From the NCBI GenBank assembly GCA_937871295.1, contig CALMRE010000156.1, forward strand, positions 1-32,247: a stretch of DNA of 32,247 nucleotides, written 5' to 3'. The notes beneath the pieces were generated by a model. That model saw nothing but the letters and a program-made list of their open reading frames with translations, searched no databases and was not told the DNA's origin. This DNA comes from an uncultured bacterium (GTDB lineage Bacteria > UBP6 > UBA1177 > JAKLFG01). Position 1 is the stretch's first letter. Each line of letters starts with the position of its first letter. The position numbers were made by a program, and so were the translations under genes. Below, one piece after another: positions 17,128 to 24,858 of this stretch.

Positions 17128-18567
17128 TTATTTTTGGCGGTTAGTCAATTCTTTTTTGATCAGCGCGGTCACCTCCGCCGGATCGGCCTTTCCCTGTGAC
17201 CGTTTCATGGCCTGACCGACGAAGAATCCCAGCAGGTTATCCTTACCGCCGAGGTATTTCGCGACCGCGTCGGGATTATCGCGTACGACCGCCGCAACGA
17301 TAGCCGCCGTTTCGCCGCCCGCCATCTGTTGGAACCGGGGGTCGCTCCCTGTTATCTCTCCGGGATCTTTGCCCGTTTCCCGCATCACGCCGAACAGTTC
17401 CTTTGCCTGCGGCCCGGTCACCTTTTTGCCGTCGATGAGCGCCGCGAGCGCCGCGATATGCTCCGGCGGCGTCGCCACTTTCCCGAAGTTCTCCTTGTCC
17501 TCGACCCGCAGGAGTTCCCCGGCGATCCACGACGCGACGGTACGCCCGCCGGCCGGATAACTCTCCGCCGCCCGCTCGAAGTAGGCGCAGACCGCCGGAT
17601 AGCCGACGAAGAGATCGAGCAGTTCATTATTGAGGCCGAAGCGTTCCTTCAGCCGCCGCCGTTTGGCGTCGGGCAGTTCGGGAAGCGACGCCCCTATCTT
17701 CTCGACGAACTCCGTCGTGATGTGCAGCGGCCCGAGGTCGGGCTCGTTGAAGTAGCGGTAGTCGTTGCGGCCCGATTTCTTGCGCATCGTCTCGGTCCGT
17801 TTGAGTTTCGCGTTCCACAGCCGCGTCTCGCTCTCGACCGCTCCGCCGCTGCTCACGATGCCGATCTGCCGCTCTATTTCGTAGTCTATCGCCTTGGCGA
17901 TGAAGGCGAAGGAATTCACATTCTTCACCTCGGCCTTCGTGAACAGTTCGGCGCTGCCGACCGGCCGTATCGAGACATTGGCGTCACAGCGGAGATTCCC
18001 CTCCTCCATGTTGCCGCGGCAGATATCGAGGTACTTGACGGCGATGTCGTAGATCTTCTTGAAATACTGCGCCGCCTCTTCGCCGCTTTTGAGATCGGGA
18101 TGCGACACCACCTCGATGAGCGGCAGTCCGGCGCGGTTGAAATTGAGGAGCGTCCGTTCTCCCATGTGGGCCGATTTGGCGGTGTCCTCCTCCATGTGTA
18201 TCCGTTCGATACGGATGTCGCGCTCCGCACCATCGGCTCCGGTGACCGCGAGCCGTCCCTCCGCGCCGATGGGGGTGAAGAACTGCGTTATCTGATAGTT
18301 CTTGGGCATATCGGGATAGAAGTAGTTCTTCCGGTCGAAGGTCGAAGTGAGATTGACCCGCGCCCCGAGCGCCAGACAGAAGGCGACCGCCCGTTTGACG
18401 AACTCGTCGTTGAGCACCGGCAAGGCCCCCGGCGCGCCGGTGCAGACGGGGCAGATATTGCTGTTGGGCGCCGCATTGTAGTCGCTCGCACAGCGGCAGA
18501 AGGCCTTGCCCGCCGTTTTTATCTGGATATGTATCTCGAGCCCGATGACCGCCTCATATCGTGTCAT
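17128..18567 (-). CDS. gatB: Asp-tRNA(Asn)/Glu-tRNA(Gln) amidotransferase subunit B
   Basis: 479 aa, normal length. GatB binds the mischarged tRNA and activates its Glu or Asp side chain before amidation with ammonia from GatA. Visible: VIGLEIHIQ (8-16), the zinc Cys pairs C24-R-C26 and C39-P-V-C42, PKNYQITQ, and the helical and YqeY-like tail at the C-terminus. ATG 18567 was chosen because it gives the standard GatB N-terminus; an in-frame start 21 codons earlier lies within gatA. gatA overlaps it by 14 bases. The cell therefore makes Gln-tRNA, Asn-tRNA or both by the indirect route. Confidence 0.97.
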   Translation of the reverse strand: MTRYEAVIGLEIHIQIKTAGKAFCRCASDYNAAPNSNICPVCTGAPGALPVLNDEFVKRAVAFCLALGARVNLTSTFDRKNYFYPDMPKNYQITQFFTPIGAEGRLAVTGADGAERDIRIERIHMEEDTAKSAHMGERTLLNFNRAGLPLIEVVSHPDLKSGEEAAQYFKKIYDIAVKYLDICRGNMEEGNLRCDANVSIRPVGSAELFTKAEVKNVNSFAFIAKAIDYEIERQIGIVSSGGAVESETRLWNAKLKRTETMRKKSGRNDYRYFNEPDLGPLHITTEFVEKIGASLPELPDAKRRRLKERFGLNNELLDLFVGYPAVCAYFERAAESYPAGGRTVASWIAGELLRVEDKENFGKVATPPEHIAALAALIDGKKVTGPQAKELFGVMRETGKDPGEITGSDPRFQQMAGGETAAIVAAVVRDNPDAVAKYLGGKDNLLGFFVGQAMKRSQGKADPAEVTALIKKELTNRQK

Positions 18568-19915
18568 GACGGCACCCCCGCTCGATGGTCGCGAAATCCA
18601 TGAAATTCTTTTCCAGCCACGCGGCCGCATCGAGTAGCAGGCCGTCCTTCGAAAGGTCGGCCGTCAGTTGCAGTCCGACCGGCATCCGGTCGTGCGTTCC
18701 CGCCGGAACGGCGATCGCCGGCATCCCGGTGAGATTCGCCGGTATGGTGAAGATATCCTCAAGGTAGAGGGCGAAGGTGTCGGGCTGCTCGGCCCGCTTG
18801 AAGGCGATACCGGCCGTCGCCGGGGTGAGCACCAGCTCGACCTGCCGGAAGAACTCCTGCCACCGCTTGAGTATCACCGTGCGGACCTTCGCGGCGCGCA
18901 GATAGTAGGAATCATAGTAGGCCCGCGACAGCACCCACGTCCCCAGCAGGATACGGCGCTTCACCTCGGGGCCGAACCACCGGCCGCGGCTCTGCGCGGT
19001 CGTTTCGCGGAAACCGCATCCTTCGGCGCGCGCCGTGTAGCGGATGCCGTCGAAGCGCGAAAGATTGGAACTCGCCTCGGCGGTCGCGACGACCTGATAG
19101 ACCGATATGACGGTATCGTATTCGGGGAAAGAGAGCGGGACGATGGTCGCCCCCGCCGCCTTCAACTTTTCGATGCAACGGTCGTAGGCGGGACGGACGG
19201 CGGCGCTCATGTTCTTTTCGTATTCGGTGATGACGCCGATACGCATCTCCGACGGGGAAAAACCCTTCGCTCCGAACGAAGGCGCCTCGATCGAGGTCGC
19301 GTCGTGATGATCGCGTCCCGCGGCGACCTGCATGAGTTCGCGGATATCATCGGGGCGGCGCGCGAATACCCCTATCTGGTCAAGCGAACTGGCGAACGCG
19401 GTCAGTCCGTAGCGTGAAAGGGTCCCGTAGGTCGGTTTATAGCCGTAGATGCCGCAGTAACTCGCCGGCTGACGGACCGATCCGCCGGTATCGCTCCCGA
19501 GCGCCACATCGCACATCTTGGCCGCGACGGCGGCGGCGCTGCCGCCCGAACTGCCGCCCGGCGTCCGTTCCTCGTCCCACGGATTCAACACATCGCCGTA
19601 GGCCGAATAGGTGGTGGCCGAACCCATCGCGAACTCATCCATATTGCATTTCCCCACCACCGTCGCGCCGGCCGCCGTGAGCCGGTCGATAACCGTTGCG
19701 TTGTAGGGGGCGATGTAGCCTTCGAGGAACTTCGATCCGCAGGTGAGTTGCAGTCCCGCCACCGCGATATTGTCCTTGACGCCGACGCAGACGCCGGAAA
19801 GCGGCCCGGCGCCGCCCTGCGTCGCCGTTTCGGGGACGACCTGCAGGTAGGCGTTGAGCGCCGTGTTGTGCGCCGCGATGCCGGCGTATATCTCTTTTTT
19901 GCCGAGCGTTTCCAT
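18554..19915 (-). CDS. gatA: Asp-tRNA(Asn)/Glu-tRNA(Gln) amidotransferase subunit A
   Basis: 453 aa. The amidase-signature subunit that hydrolyses glutamine and passes ammonia to GatB. The Ser-cisSer-Lys triad is visible: Lys47 (GVKDN), the cis-Ser in GGSSGGSAAA (122-123) and nucleophile Ser146 in GSDTGGSVR. It is shorter than usual GatA (about 485 aa); the N-terminal helix before NAYLQV is reduced, with only about 20 residues ahead of it. ATG 19915 overlaps the gatC stop as TGATG; an upstream in-frame ATG eight codons earlier is inside gatC and lacks better support. Part of gatC-gatA-gatB. Confidence 0.96.
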   Translation of the reverse strand: METLGKKEIYAGIAAHNTALNAYLQVVPETATQGGAGPLSGVCVGVKDNIAVAGLQLTCGSKFLEGYIAPYNATVIDRLTAAGATVVGKCNMDEFAMGSATTYSAYGDVLNPWDEERTPGGSSGGSAAAVAAKMCDVALGSDTGGSVRQPASYCGIYGYKPTYGTLSRYGLTAFASSLDQIGVFARRPDDIRELMQVAAGRDHHDATSIEAPSFGAKGFSPSEMRIGVITEYEKNMSAAVRPAYDRCIEKLKAAGATIVPLSFPEYDTVISVYQVVATAEASSNLSRFDGIRYTARAEGCGFRETTAQSRGRWFGPEVKRRILLGTWVLSRAYYDSYYLRAAKVRTVILKRWQEFFRQVELVLTPATAGIAFKRAEQPDTFALYLEDIFTIPANLTGMPAIAVPAGTHDRMPVGLQLTADLSKDGLLLDAAAWLEKNFMDFATIERGCRHDTI

Positions 19916-20238
19916 CACCCCTCCTCCCCGTCGGCGCACGCGCCGCCGCCGCGGTTGACCACCCGCTGGACGACGAGGAATTCCTCGGCGCTCTGGACGA
20001 AGGTGCCGCGTATCGCCGCTTCGGCTCCCGACCGCTCCGGCCTGTCGGGCATAAGCGGCAGTTCGCGCAGCGGCAGGGCGAAATAAGGGTCGACCCCGTC
20101 GACCGGGACGCGCGAAAGATCTTCGAGGTGTTTGAACATCTTCTCGAAATGGCCGCTCATCGCGGCAAGTTCGGCCTCATCGGCCGTCAGCGCGGCAAGT
20201 TCATACACCGCGCGGATATCATCGGACCGTTCTGTCAT
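19915..20238 (-). CDS. gatC: Asp-tRNA(Asn)/Glu-tRNA(Gln) amidotransferase subunit C
   Basis: 107 aa, typical GatC size. Small scaffold that clamps GatA to GatB. The family pattern is visible: helix ELAALTADEAELAAMSGHFE then V-D-G-V-D-P near residues 46-51 and a late loop PLMPDRPE that corresponds to the usual L-R-x-D segment. GGAGGA lies 6 bases before the ATG at 20238. It overlaps gatA by one base (TGATG), so expression is coupled. Preceded by 18 bases by an unrelated coiled-coil-type gene. Confidence 0.9.
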   Translation of the reverse strand: MTERSDDIRAVYELAALTADEAELAAMSGHFEKMFKHLEDLSRVPVDGVDPYFALPLRELPLMPDRPERSGAEAAIRGTFVQSAEEFLVVQRVVNRGGGACADGEEG

Positions 20239-20256
20239 GGGTTCCTCCGGGGAATA

Positions 20257-20850
20257 TCAGCGTTTGGCGGCGCTTTTGGCCGCGCCCGGCTTCACGCGCA
20301 CCTTGTCGCCGTCGAAATAGACCTCGAACTCGATATCGTCGCCGAACTTTCTGCGCATCTCGGGGATCTTGGTCTCCAGCATCTGTTTTATCGACTCCGG
20401 ATCGTATATCTTCCCCATGTGGGCCCGCGCCAGCGCCACATAGCGCTTCGCCGCGTCGGCAAGCCGCATCTCGACATCGTCCAGCGCCTGCCCCTTTTCC
20501 GCGATGGCGTCGAAATCGGGCCCCTTTTCCACCATCTCCGCCGGATCTTTGGTGACACCGCCGAAAAAATCGTTGCCCGGTTTGATGCGGCCGTCCTCGA
20601 TGGCGCGCAGACCGCGCTCCCATTTGATGCGGTAGGTCGAGAAGCGCGACAACAGCATCTGCACTATGTAGCGATCGGCGGAACTCTTGATGCCGTCGGC
20701 CACATCGTGCAGTTTTTTCACCTCGCGCTGAAGCCGTTCGTACATCTTGAGCGGCGGCTTTTTCTCAAAACCGGTGAAGTAGAAATTGAAGGCCCGGTCG
20801 AGCCTCTGTATGGTGATGGCTACCTCGTCGATCTTGCCTTTGAGATCCAT
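20257..20850 (-). CDS. Charged helical protein, possibly MXAN_5187-like
   Basis: 197 aa, no signal peptide, rich in Lys, Arg, Glu and Asp, mostly predicted helical. The segment FYFTGFEKKPPL (23-34) followed by a helix resembles, from memory, a small domain seen in Myxococcus-type proteins (MXAN_5187 C-terminal); this is weak. The C-terminal half ends in a short beta-like FEVYFDGDKVRVKPG and a basic tail. Starts 3 bases after the lipoprotein stop with no clear Shine-Dalgarno, so translation is probably coupled. Function unknown. Confidence 0.7.
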   Translation of the reverse strand: MDLKGKIDEVAITIQRLDRAFNFYFTGFEKKPPLKMYERLQREVKKLHDVADGIKSSADRYIVQMLLSRFSTYRIKWERGLRAIEDGRIKPGNDFFGGVTKDPAEMVEKGPDFDAIAEKGQALDDVEMRLADAAKRYVALARAHMGKIYDPESIKQMLETKIPEMRRKFGDDIEFEVYFDGDKVRVKPGAAKSAAKR

Positions 20851-20853
20851 CGG

Positions 20854-21690
20854 CTATTCGAGTTCGATGAGTTCCTCGGGAGTGGCGAGTTTGGCCGCCT
20901 CGACCTCCCACTGCAGTTTGCCGGTCCACTCCACGCCGGTCCGCTCGAAGATATCTTCGGCCGCGTAGCCGGGGATGATGACATCGCGTTTCTCGCCCGG
21001 CTTGAGCGGGTAGATCCCCTGCACCTGACGGGTGTAGATGAGGAAGAAGACCTTGTCCATCAGCATCTTGGTGTTGGTGTCGTCCATGAATTTCACGGCG
21101 ACGCCGATATACGAGAAGGCCTTGTCGCTCTTGTTGGTGATGGTGGCGTCCATCATGTACTGTTCCAGTCCGTTCTCGTACTGGACCGCGCCGTTGCGGA
21201 CGTTCTCGACGATGATCTTATCCTTGTACTGCTGGGCGGTCTTGATGAGGGTGTCGTCTATCGGGATCTCGATCGCCTCCCATTCCCGCTGCTTCTTTAT
21301 ATCGTCGAGCCGTTCGCGGAGGTTGATCATCCACTGGTCGCCGTACTTCACCGCGAAGAACTTTATCTGCGCGCCGGGCAGTTTGTTCATCGCCTCCTTG
21401 GCGCCGGTGAATTCGGTGAAGATGGCCACCTTGTCGCCCTCCTTGCTGATCTGGGGCGGGTTGAACTTCAGGAACATCGACAGCGAGTTTATCTGACGGG
21501 CGTCGCCCAGCCAAGTCTCCTGCTCTATCTCCTTTTTCGACTCTTCGTCGACCAGTTCCCACGCCGCATCATAGTTCTTCGCCTTGATGAGGTCATAATA
21601 CTTGTCCACCAGTTTCTGCGCATCGTGCTTGGTCGAGCAGGAGACCAGCGCGAACAGCAGCGAACAAATGAGGATAACGGCATTTCTCAT
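20854..21690 (-). CDS. Lipoprotein of unknown function
   Basis: 278 aa. Signal peptide with lipobox L-V-S-C (Cys18). An N-terminal helical segment (22-55, KLVDKYYDLIKAKNYDAAWELV) and following strands resemble the small NTF2-like/DUF4878-type domains found in bacterial lipoproteins; the C-terminal half is beta-rich with PLKPGEKRDVIIPGY. No enzyme motif seen. CCGGAG lies 7 bases before the ATG. It is the first gene of the long minus-strand series and sits directly after the promoter at 21738-21766. Confidence 0.75.
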   Translation of the reverse strand: MRNAVILICSLLFALVSCSTKHDAQKLVDKYYDLIKAKNYDAAWELVDEESKKEIEQETWLGDARQINSLSMFLKFNPPQISKEGDKVAIFTEFTGAKEAMNKLPGAQIKFFAVKYGDQWMINLRERLDDIKKQREWEAIEIPIDDTLIKTAQQYKDKIIVENVRNGAVQYENGLEQYMMDATITNKSDKAFSYIGVAVKFMDDTNTKMLMDKVFFLIYTRQVQGIYPLKPGEKRDVIIPGYAAEDIFERTGVEWTGKLQWEVEAAKLATPEELIELE

Positions 21691-21737
21691 GTTTTTTCTC
21701 CGGTTGTTACCTTACAACAGAACTCTTCATTCCGGTG

Positions 21738-21766
21738 AGTATAAAAAGGCGCCTGCGGCAAGTCAA
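21738..21766 (-). promoter_or_regulatory. Sigma70-like promoter TTGACT-17-TATACT for the long minus-strand gene run
   Basis: On the minus strand TTGACT (21766-21761), a 17-base spacer and TATACT (21743-21738). It lies about 48 bases upstream of the ATG at 21690. Both hexamers match those of the plus-strand promoter at 6246-6274. Confidence 0.7.
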
Positions 21767-21772
21767 TAAAAT

Positions 21773-21800
21773 TTGCGGACTTCCGAAAGCGGGCTATACT
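21773..21800 (+). promoter_or_regulatory. Possible promoter TTGCGG-16-TATACT for small lipoprotein and coaE
   Basis: TTGCGG at 21773-21778, a 16-base spacer and TATACT at 21795-21800, 33 bases before the ATG at 21834. It lies back-to-back with the divergent promoter at 21738-21766; their -35 boxes are 6 bases apart, so the two could compete for polymerase. Confidence 0.5.
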
Positions 21801-21833
21801 GGTCCGTCCGTTGTGCTAAGTGGGGAGAAAAAG

Positions 21834-22130
21834 ATGTATCCGACGAGGCTTTCGATCGTTGCGGCCGTGGTCCTGTTGTCGTTCCTGACCGCCTGCGAGA
21901 TAAAGGAGAAGATGCCCGACGATGCGGTCGTGCTCGAACAGGTCATCTTCATCGACGAGGTCCAGCAGGGTATCCCGCAGACCATTCAGATGCCCAACGG
22001 CACGGTGGTCACCTACAAGATGCCGGTGAAACTGGCCGACGGCGATGTCATCAAGATCCGCGAGATGCCGGGCGAACGCCCCTACTACATCAAGGTGAAA
22101 CTGCAGAAGAGGGAACCGAATGCCAAATAG
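21834..22130 (+). CDS. Small lipoprotein with DnaJ C-terminal-like strand pattern
   Basis: 98 aa. Signal peptide with lipobox L-T-A-C (Cys21). The mature part reads as a beta domain: IDEVQQGIPQTIQMPNG, then KMPVKLADGDVIKIREMPG, then YYIKVKLQ. The order of a small helix or turn, L/M-P-N/D-G, a K-x-P strand, x-D-G-x-x-I and a final strand resembles the peptide-binding repeat of DnaJ-type proteins; this likeness is by eye only. GGGGAGAAAAAG precedes the ATG at 21834. Overlaps coaE by 11 bases, so translation is likely coupled. Confidence 0.75.
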   Translation: MYPTRLSIVAAVVLLSFLTACEIKEKMPDDAVVLEQVIFIDEVQQGIPQTIQMPNGTVVTYKMPVKLADGDVIKIREMPGERPYYIKVKLQKREPNAK

Positions 22131-22713
22131 TCTGCTCGCCATCACCGGCAACATCGCCACCGGCAAGAGCTATGTCGCCGATATCCTGCGGCGCGATCAT
22201 GCGTTCGCCCATGTCAACGCCGACGAGATCGGTCACCGCGTCCTGCGCCTGCCCGAGGTGAAAGAGACGTTGCGGACCCAATTCGGCGATACGATCTTCG
22301 CGGGCGGCGAAGTGGATCGGCGGCGTCTGGGCACCGTCGTGTTCGGCGACCCGGCGAAACTCGCGGCGCTGGGCGACCTCACCCATCCGCTCATCATCGG
22401 GCGGGCGCGGGAGGAGGTAAAGACCCTTCTGGAGGCGGGGCACCGGGTCCTGTTCGAGGCGGCGGTACTGTTCGAGGCGGGCTGGGAGAAACACTTCCCG
22501 GCGACGCTCCTGACCGTCTGTCACGAATCGGAACAGATGGAACGGCTCATCCGGCGCAACCTCTGCACCGCCGACGAGGCGCTCCGCATCATCCGCGCCC
22601 AGATGCCGCAGGACGAGAAACTCGACCGCGCCACCTATGTGATAGACACCACCCACGGGCCGCGCGCCTTCCGCAAGACGCTGGAACTCATTGTAAAAGA
22701 TATCGTGGAGTAA
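22120..22713 (+). CDS. coaE: Dephospho-CoA kinase
   Basis: 197 aa, normal length. Catalyses the last step of coenzyme A synthesis, phosphorylating the 3' hydroxyl of dephospho-CoA with ATP. Visible: P-loop G10-N-I-A-T-G-K16-S17, the family's NADEIGHRVL (33-42, with the catalytic D in the common D-A-D-x-I/L position), LTHPLI (88-93), FEAAVLFEAGW with the usual D/E-x-P-L-L-F-E replaced by E-A-A-V-L-F-E, and R-x-x-x-Q-M-P-Q-D-E-K. The P-loop has Ala-Thr where Gly-Ser is more usual. Start ATG at 22120 overlaps the lipoprotein gene. Followed by a palindromic repeat. Confidence 0.93.
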   Translation: MPNSLLAITGNIATGKSYVADILRRDHAFAHVNADEIGHRVLRLPEVKETLRTQFGDTIFAGGEVDRRRLGTVVFGDPAKLAALGDLTHPLIIGRAREEVKTLLEAGHRVLFEAAVLFEAGWEKHFPATLLTVCHESEQMERLIRRNLCTADEALRIIRAQMPQDEKLDRATYVIDTTHGPRAFRKTLELIVKDIVE

Positions 22714-22823
22714 CTCACCCCTGCTTCGTCGCGACACCCCCGCTTCGCTGCCCCCTGCATCAGGGGGCCTCTATTGAAAGGCTCCCTGTCGCAGGGAGCT
22801 GGCGCGTAGCGACTGAGGGTGTT
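22714..22823. repeat. Palindromic REP-like intergenic element, likely bidirectional terminator
   Basis: Sits between the convergent coaE and lat genes. Contains two perfect hairpins: GCCCCCTG/CAGGGGGC (22750-22757 and 22761-22768, loop CAT) and GCTCCCTG/CAGGGAGC (22781-22788 and 22792-22799, loop TCG), then GGCGCGTAGCGACTGAGGGTG. The second hairpin and the tail resemble, from memory, a dispersed CCCTCAGTCGC...CTCCCTG-type repeat known in many bacteria. No T-tract is present, so termination is inferred. Confidence 0.65.
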
Positions 22824-24155
22824 CTAGAATTTCTTCAGCACCTTTTCCATCCGCTCCATGCCGTCGGCGATCGCGTCGGCATCGACATCGAGGAACGGGC
22901 GGAACCGCACCGAACTGGTCCCCGACGGCAGGATGATGACCTGCTCCTTCTCGCGGCAGAGCTCAAGGAACTTGTTGCGGATATCGTGCGACGGCATCGT
23001 GAAGGCGCAGAACAGCCCGCGGCCGCGGACATTGGTGATCATGTCGTGTTTCTTGGCGAGCGTCGCAAGAGCCGTCTGCAGCACCTTGCCCATCTTGGCG
23101 GCGTTGTCGACCAGTTTCTCGTCGCGGATGATCTTGAGATACTGCGACGACCGGACCATATCGACGAGATTGCCGCCCCACGTCGAATTGATGCGCGACT
23201 CCTCGGCGAACACATTCTTCGGAACCTTGAGCACCCGGTCGCCCACCATGATGCCGCAGGTCTGGAACTTCTTGCCGAAGCAGAGGATATCGGGCGCGAC
23301 GCCGAAGTGTTCGAACGCCCACATCTTGCCGGTCAGCCCGCCGCCCGTCTGCACCTCGTCGTAAATCAGGAGAAAATCGTACTTGTCGGCCAGCCGCCGC
23401 AGTTCCCTGAAGAACTCGGCGCGGAAATGGTTGTCGCCCCCCTCGGCCTGAATGGGTTCGATGAGGAGCCCCGCGATGTCGGCCCCCTCTTTTTTGCAGA
23501 TCGCCTCTATCTCCTTGACCACCGCCGCTTCGCGCGCCGCGACATCCTTGAGCACCGCCGGGGTGACCGGGAAGGTCAGGTAGGGGTTGTCCATCCGCGG
23601 CCAGTCGAATTTCGGGAAATACATCGTCTTGCGCGGATCGGCGGTATTGGTCAGCGACAGCGTGTAGCCGGTGCGGCCGTGGAACGCCTGCTTGAAATGA
23701 ATGATCTTGGTCCCCACCTCCTTTTTGATCCCTTTGGCCATGTTCTTGCGGATCTTCCAGTCGAACGCCGTCTTGAGGGCGTTCTCGACCGCCAGCGCGC
23801 CGCCGTCGATGAAGAACATCTTCTTCATCATCTTGGGCATCGCGATCTCGCCCATCGTCCGGACGAATTCGGCGTAGGCGACGGTGTAGAAGTCGCTGTT
23901 GGACGGTTTGTGGAGCGCCGAGAAGAACAGGTCGCCCACATAGTTGCCCTTCAGGGTCTTCGGGTGATTGTAGCCGATGGGCATCGAGGCGAAGAAGGAA
24001 AAGAAGTCGAGATAGTATCTTCGGCTTTTCGCATCGTACATATAGGAGCCGCGACTCTTCATGGTGTCGACGACCATCGGGTAGCCGTCGGCGAGTATGT
24101 ACTGGTTCAGGACCGCGTGCACTTGACGCGGCGTAATGGTCCGTTTCTCAGCCAT
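22824..24155 (-). CDS. lat: L-lysine 6-transaminase (class III aminotransferase)
   Basis: 443 aa. PLP enzyme that transfers the epsilon-amino group of lysine to 2-oxoglutarate, giving allysine (cyclising to piperideine-6-carboxylate) and glutamate; this feeds lysine degradation to 2-aminoadipate or secondary metabolism. The lysine-transaminase hallmarks IIHFKQAFHGRTGYTLSLTN (151-170) and FPKFDWPR are present, together with D266-E-V-Q-T-G and the PLP lysine in FGKKFQTCG (Lys295 or 296). The ATG at 24155 has GGAGG 5 bases upstream and is preferred over one four codons earlier, which overlaps that Shine-Dalgarno. Its start overlaps the plsC stop by 8 bases. Paired here with envelope genes rather than other amino-acid genes. 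Confidence 0.9.
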   Translation of the reverse strand: MAEKRTITPRQVHAVLNQYILADGYPMVVDTMKSRGSYMYDAKSRRYYLDFFSFFASMPIGYNHPKTLKGNYVGDLFFSALHKPSNSDFYTVAYAEFVRTMGEIAMPKMMKKMFFIDGGALAVENALKTAFDWKIRKNMAKGIKKEVGTKIIHFKQAFHGRTGYTLSLTNTADPRKTMYFPKFDWPRMDNPYLTFPVTPAVLKDVAAREAAVVKEIEAICKKEGADIAGLLIEPIQAEGGDNHFRAEFFRELRRLADKYDFLLIYDEVQTGGGLTGKMWAFEHFGVAPDILCFGKKFQTCGIMVGDRVLKVPKNVFAEESRINSTWGGNLVDMVRSSQYLKIIRDEKLVDNAAKMGKVLQTALATLAKKHDMITNVRGRGLFCAFTMPSHDIRNKFLELCREKEQVIILPSGTSSVRFRPFLDVDADAIADGMERMEKVLKKF

Positions 24156-24858
24156 TGATGCCTCCATCGGTATCGGTTTCTATGAACGAGCGGATCGTCG
24201 TTTCGAGCCGTTCGGCGAGTTGTTTGCGATCGGCCCCCCGGTCGGGCGGGATGGAGGGGAACACCTTGACATGAACGGTGCCCGCGCGGACCGCGTTCTC
24301 CCCCTTGGGCAGCACGATGCCGGTGCCGCGGATGGCCACCGGCAGTATCGGCACCCCCGCATCGGCGGCGAGCGCCAGCCCGCCGGTCTTGAAGTCGTGT
24401 ACCTTGCCGTCCAGACTCCGCGTCCCTTCGGGGAAGATGACCAGACTCCACCGTTCGAGCCTCTTTTTCGCGTCGTGCAGCGACCGCACCGCCCCGCGCT
24501 TGCTCGTCCGGTCGACCAGCACGTGGTCGAAGAAATAGAACATGGCGCCGAACAGCGGGATGCGCGCCAACTCCCTTTTCGCGAAGTATTTGGTCTCCAC
24601 CGGGATCACCGCCATGCAGACCGGGATATCGAAGAGGCTTTGATGATTGGCGACCACCAGATAACGCCCGTTCCGGTCGACATGCTCCAGCCCCTCGGTC
24701 ACGATGCGGATGCCGTTCCCGGCGAAGAGCAGGCGGCCGTAGGTGCGGAAGAACCAGTGCCCCAGCCCCTTGCCGGTGAGCAGGTGGAGCGGATAGACGA
24801 TATGACCGACGATGGTCCAGAGGAACGAGAAGAGCAGCGAATAGAGATAGCGTATCAT
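24148..24858 (-). CDS. plsC: 1-acyl-sn-glycerol-3-phosphate acyltransferase (PlsC-type)
   Basis: 236 aa. Membrane-bound acyltransferase converting lysophosphatidic acid to phosphatidic acid in phospholipid synthesis. N-terminal hydrophobic helix (residues 5-27), catalytic motif I N71-H72-Q-S-L-F-D77 (HxxxxD), acyl-acceptor motif F142-P-E-G-T-R-S, and the later VPILPVAIRGT (motif IV-like). Length is normal. ATG 24858 overlaps the upstream lipoprotein stop as ATGA and gives the usual N-terminal helix; an in-frame extension of 113 codons lies within that gene. The exact acyl acceptor is not proven by sequence. Confidence 0.88.
   Translation of the reverse strand: MIRYLYSLLFSFLWTIVGHIVYPLHLLTGKGLGHWFFRTYGRLLFAGNGIRIVTEGLEHVDRNGRYLVVANHQSLFDIPVCMAVIPVETKYFAKRELARIPLFGAMFYFFDHVLVDRTSKRGAVRSLHDAKKRLERWSLVIFPEGTRSLDGKVHDFKTGGLALAADAGVPILPVAIRGTGIVLPKGENAVRAGTVHVKVFPSIPPDRGADRKQLAERLETTIRSFIETDTDGGING

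Noticed and set aside
20128-21738. 536-residue plus-strand open frame opposite the two genes upstream of gatC
   Set aside because: His/Leu/Val-rich shadow; the minus-strand genes have lipobox, Shine-Dalgarno and promoter.
22986-24158. 390-residue plus-strand open frame opposite lat
   Set aside because: lat matches the lysine transaminase family along its full length.
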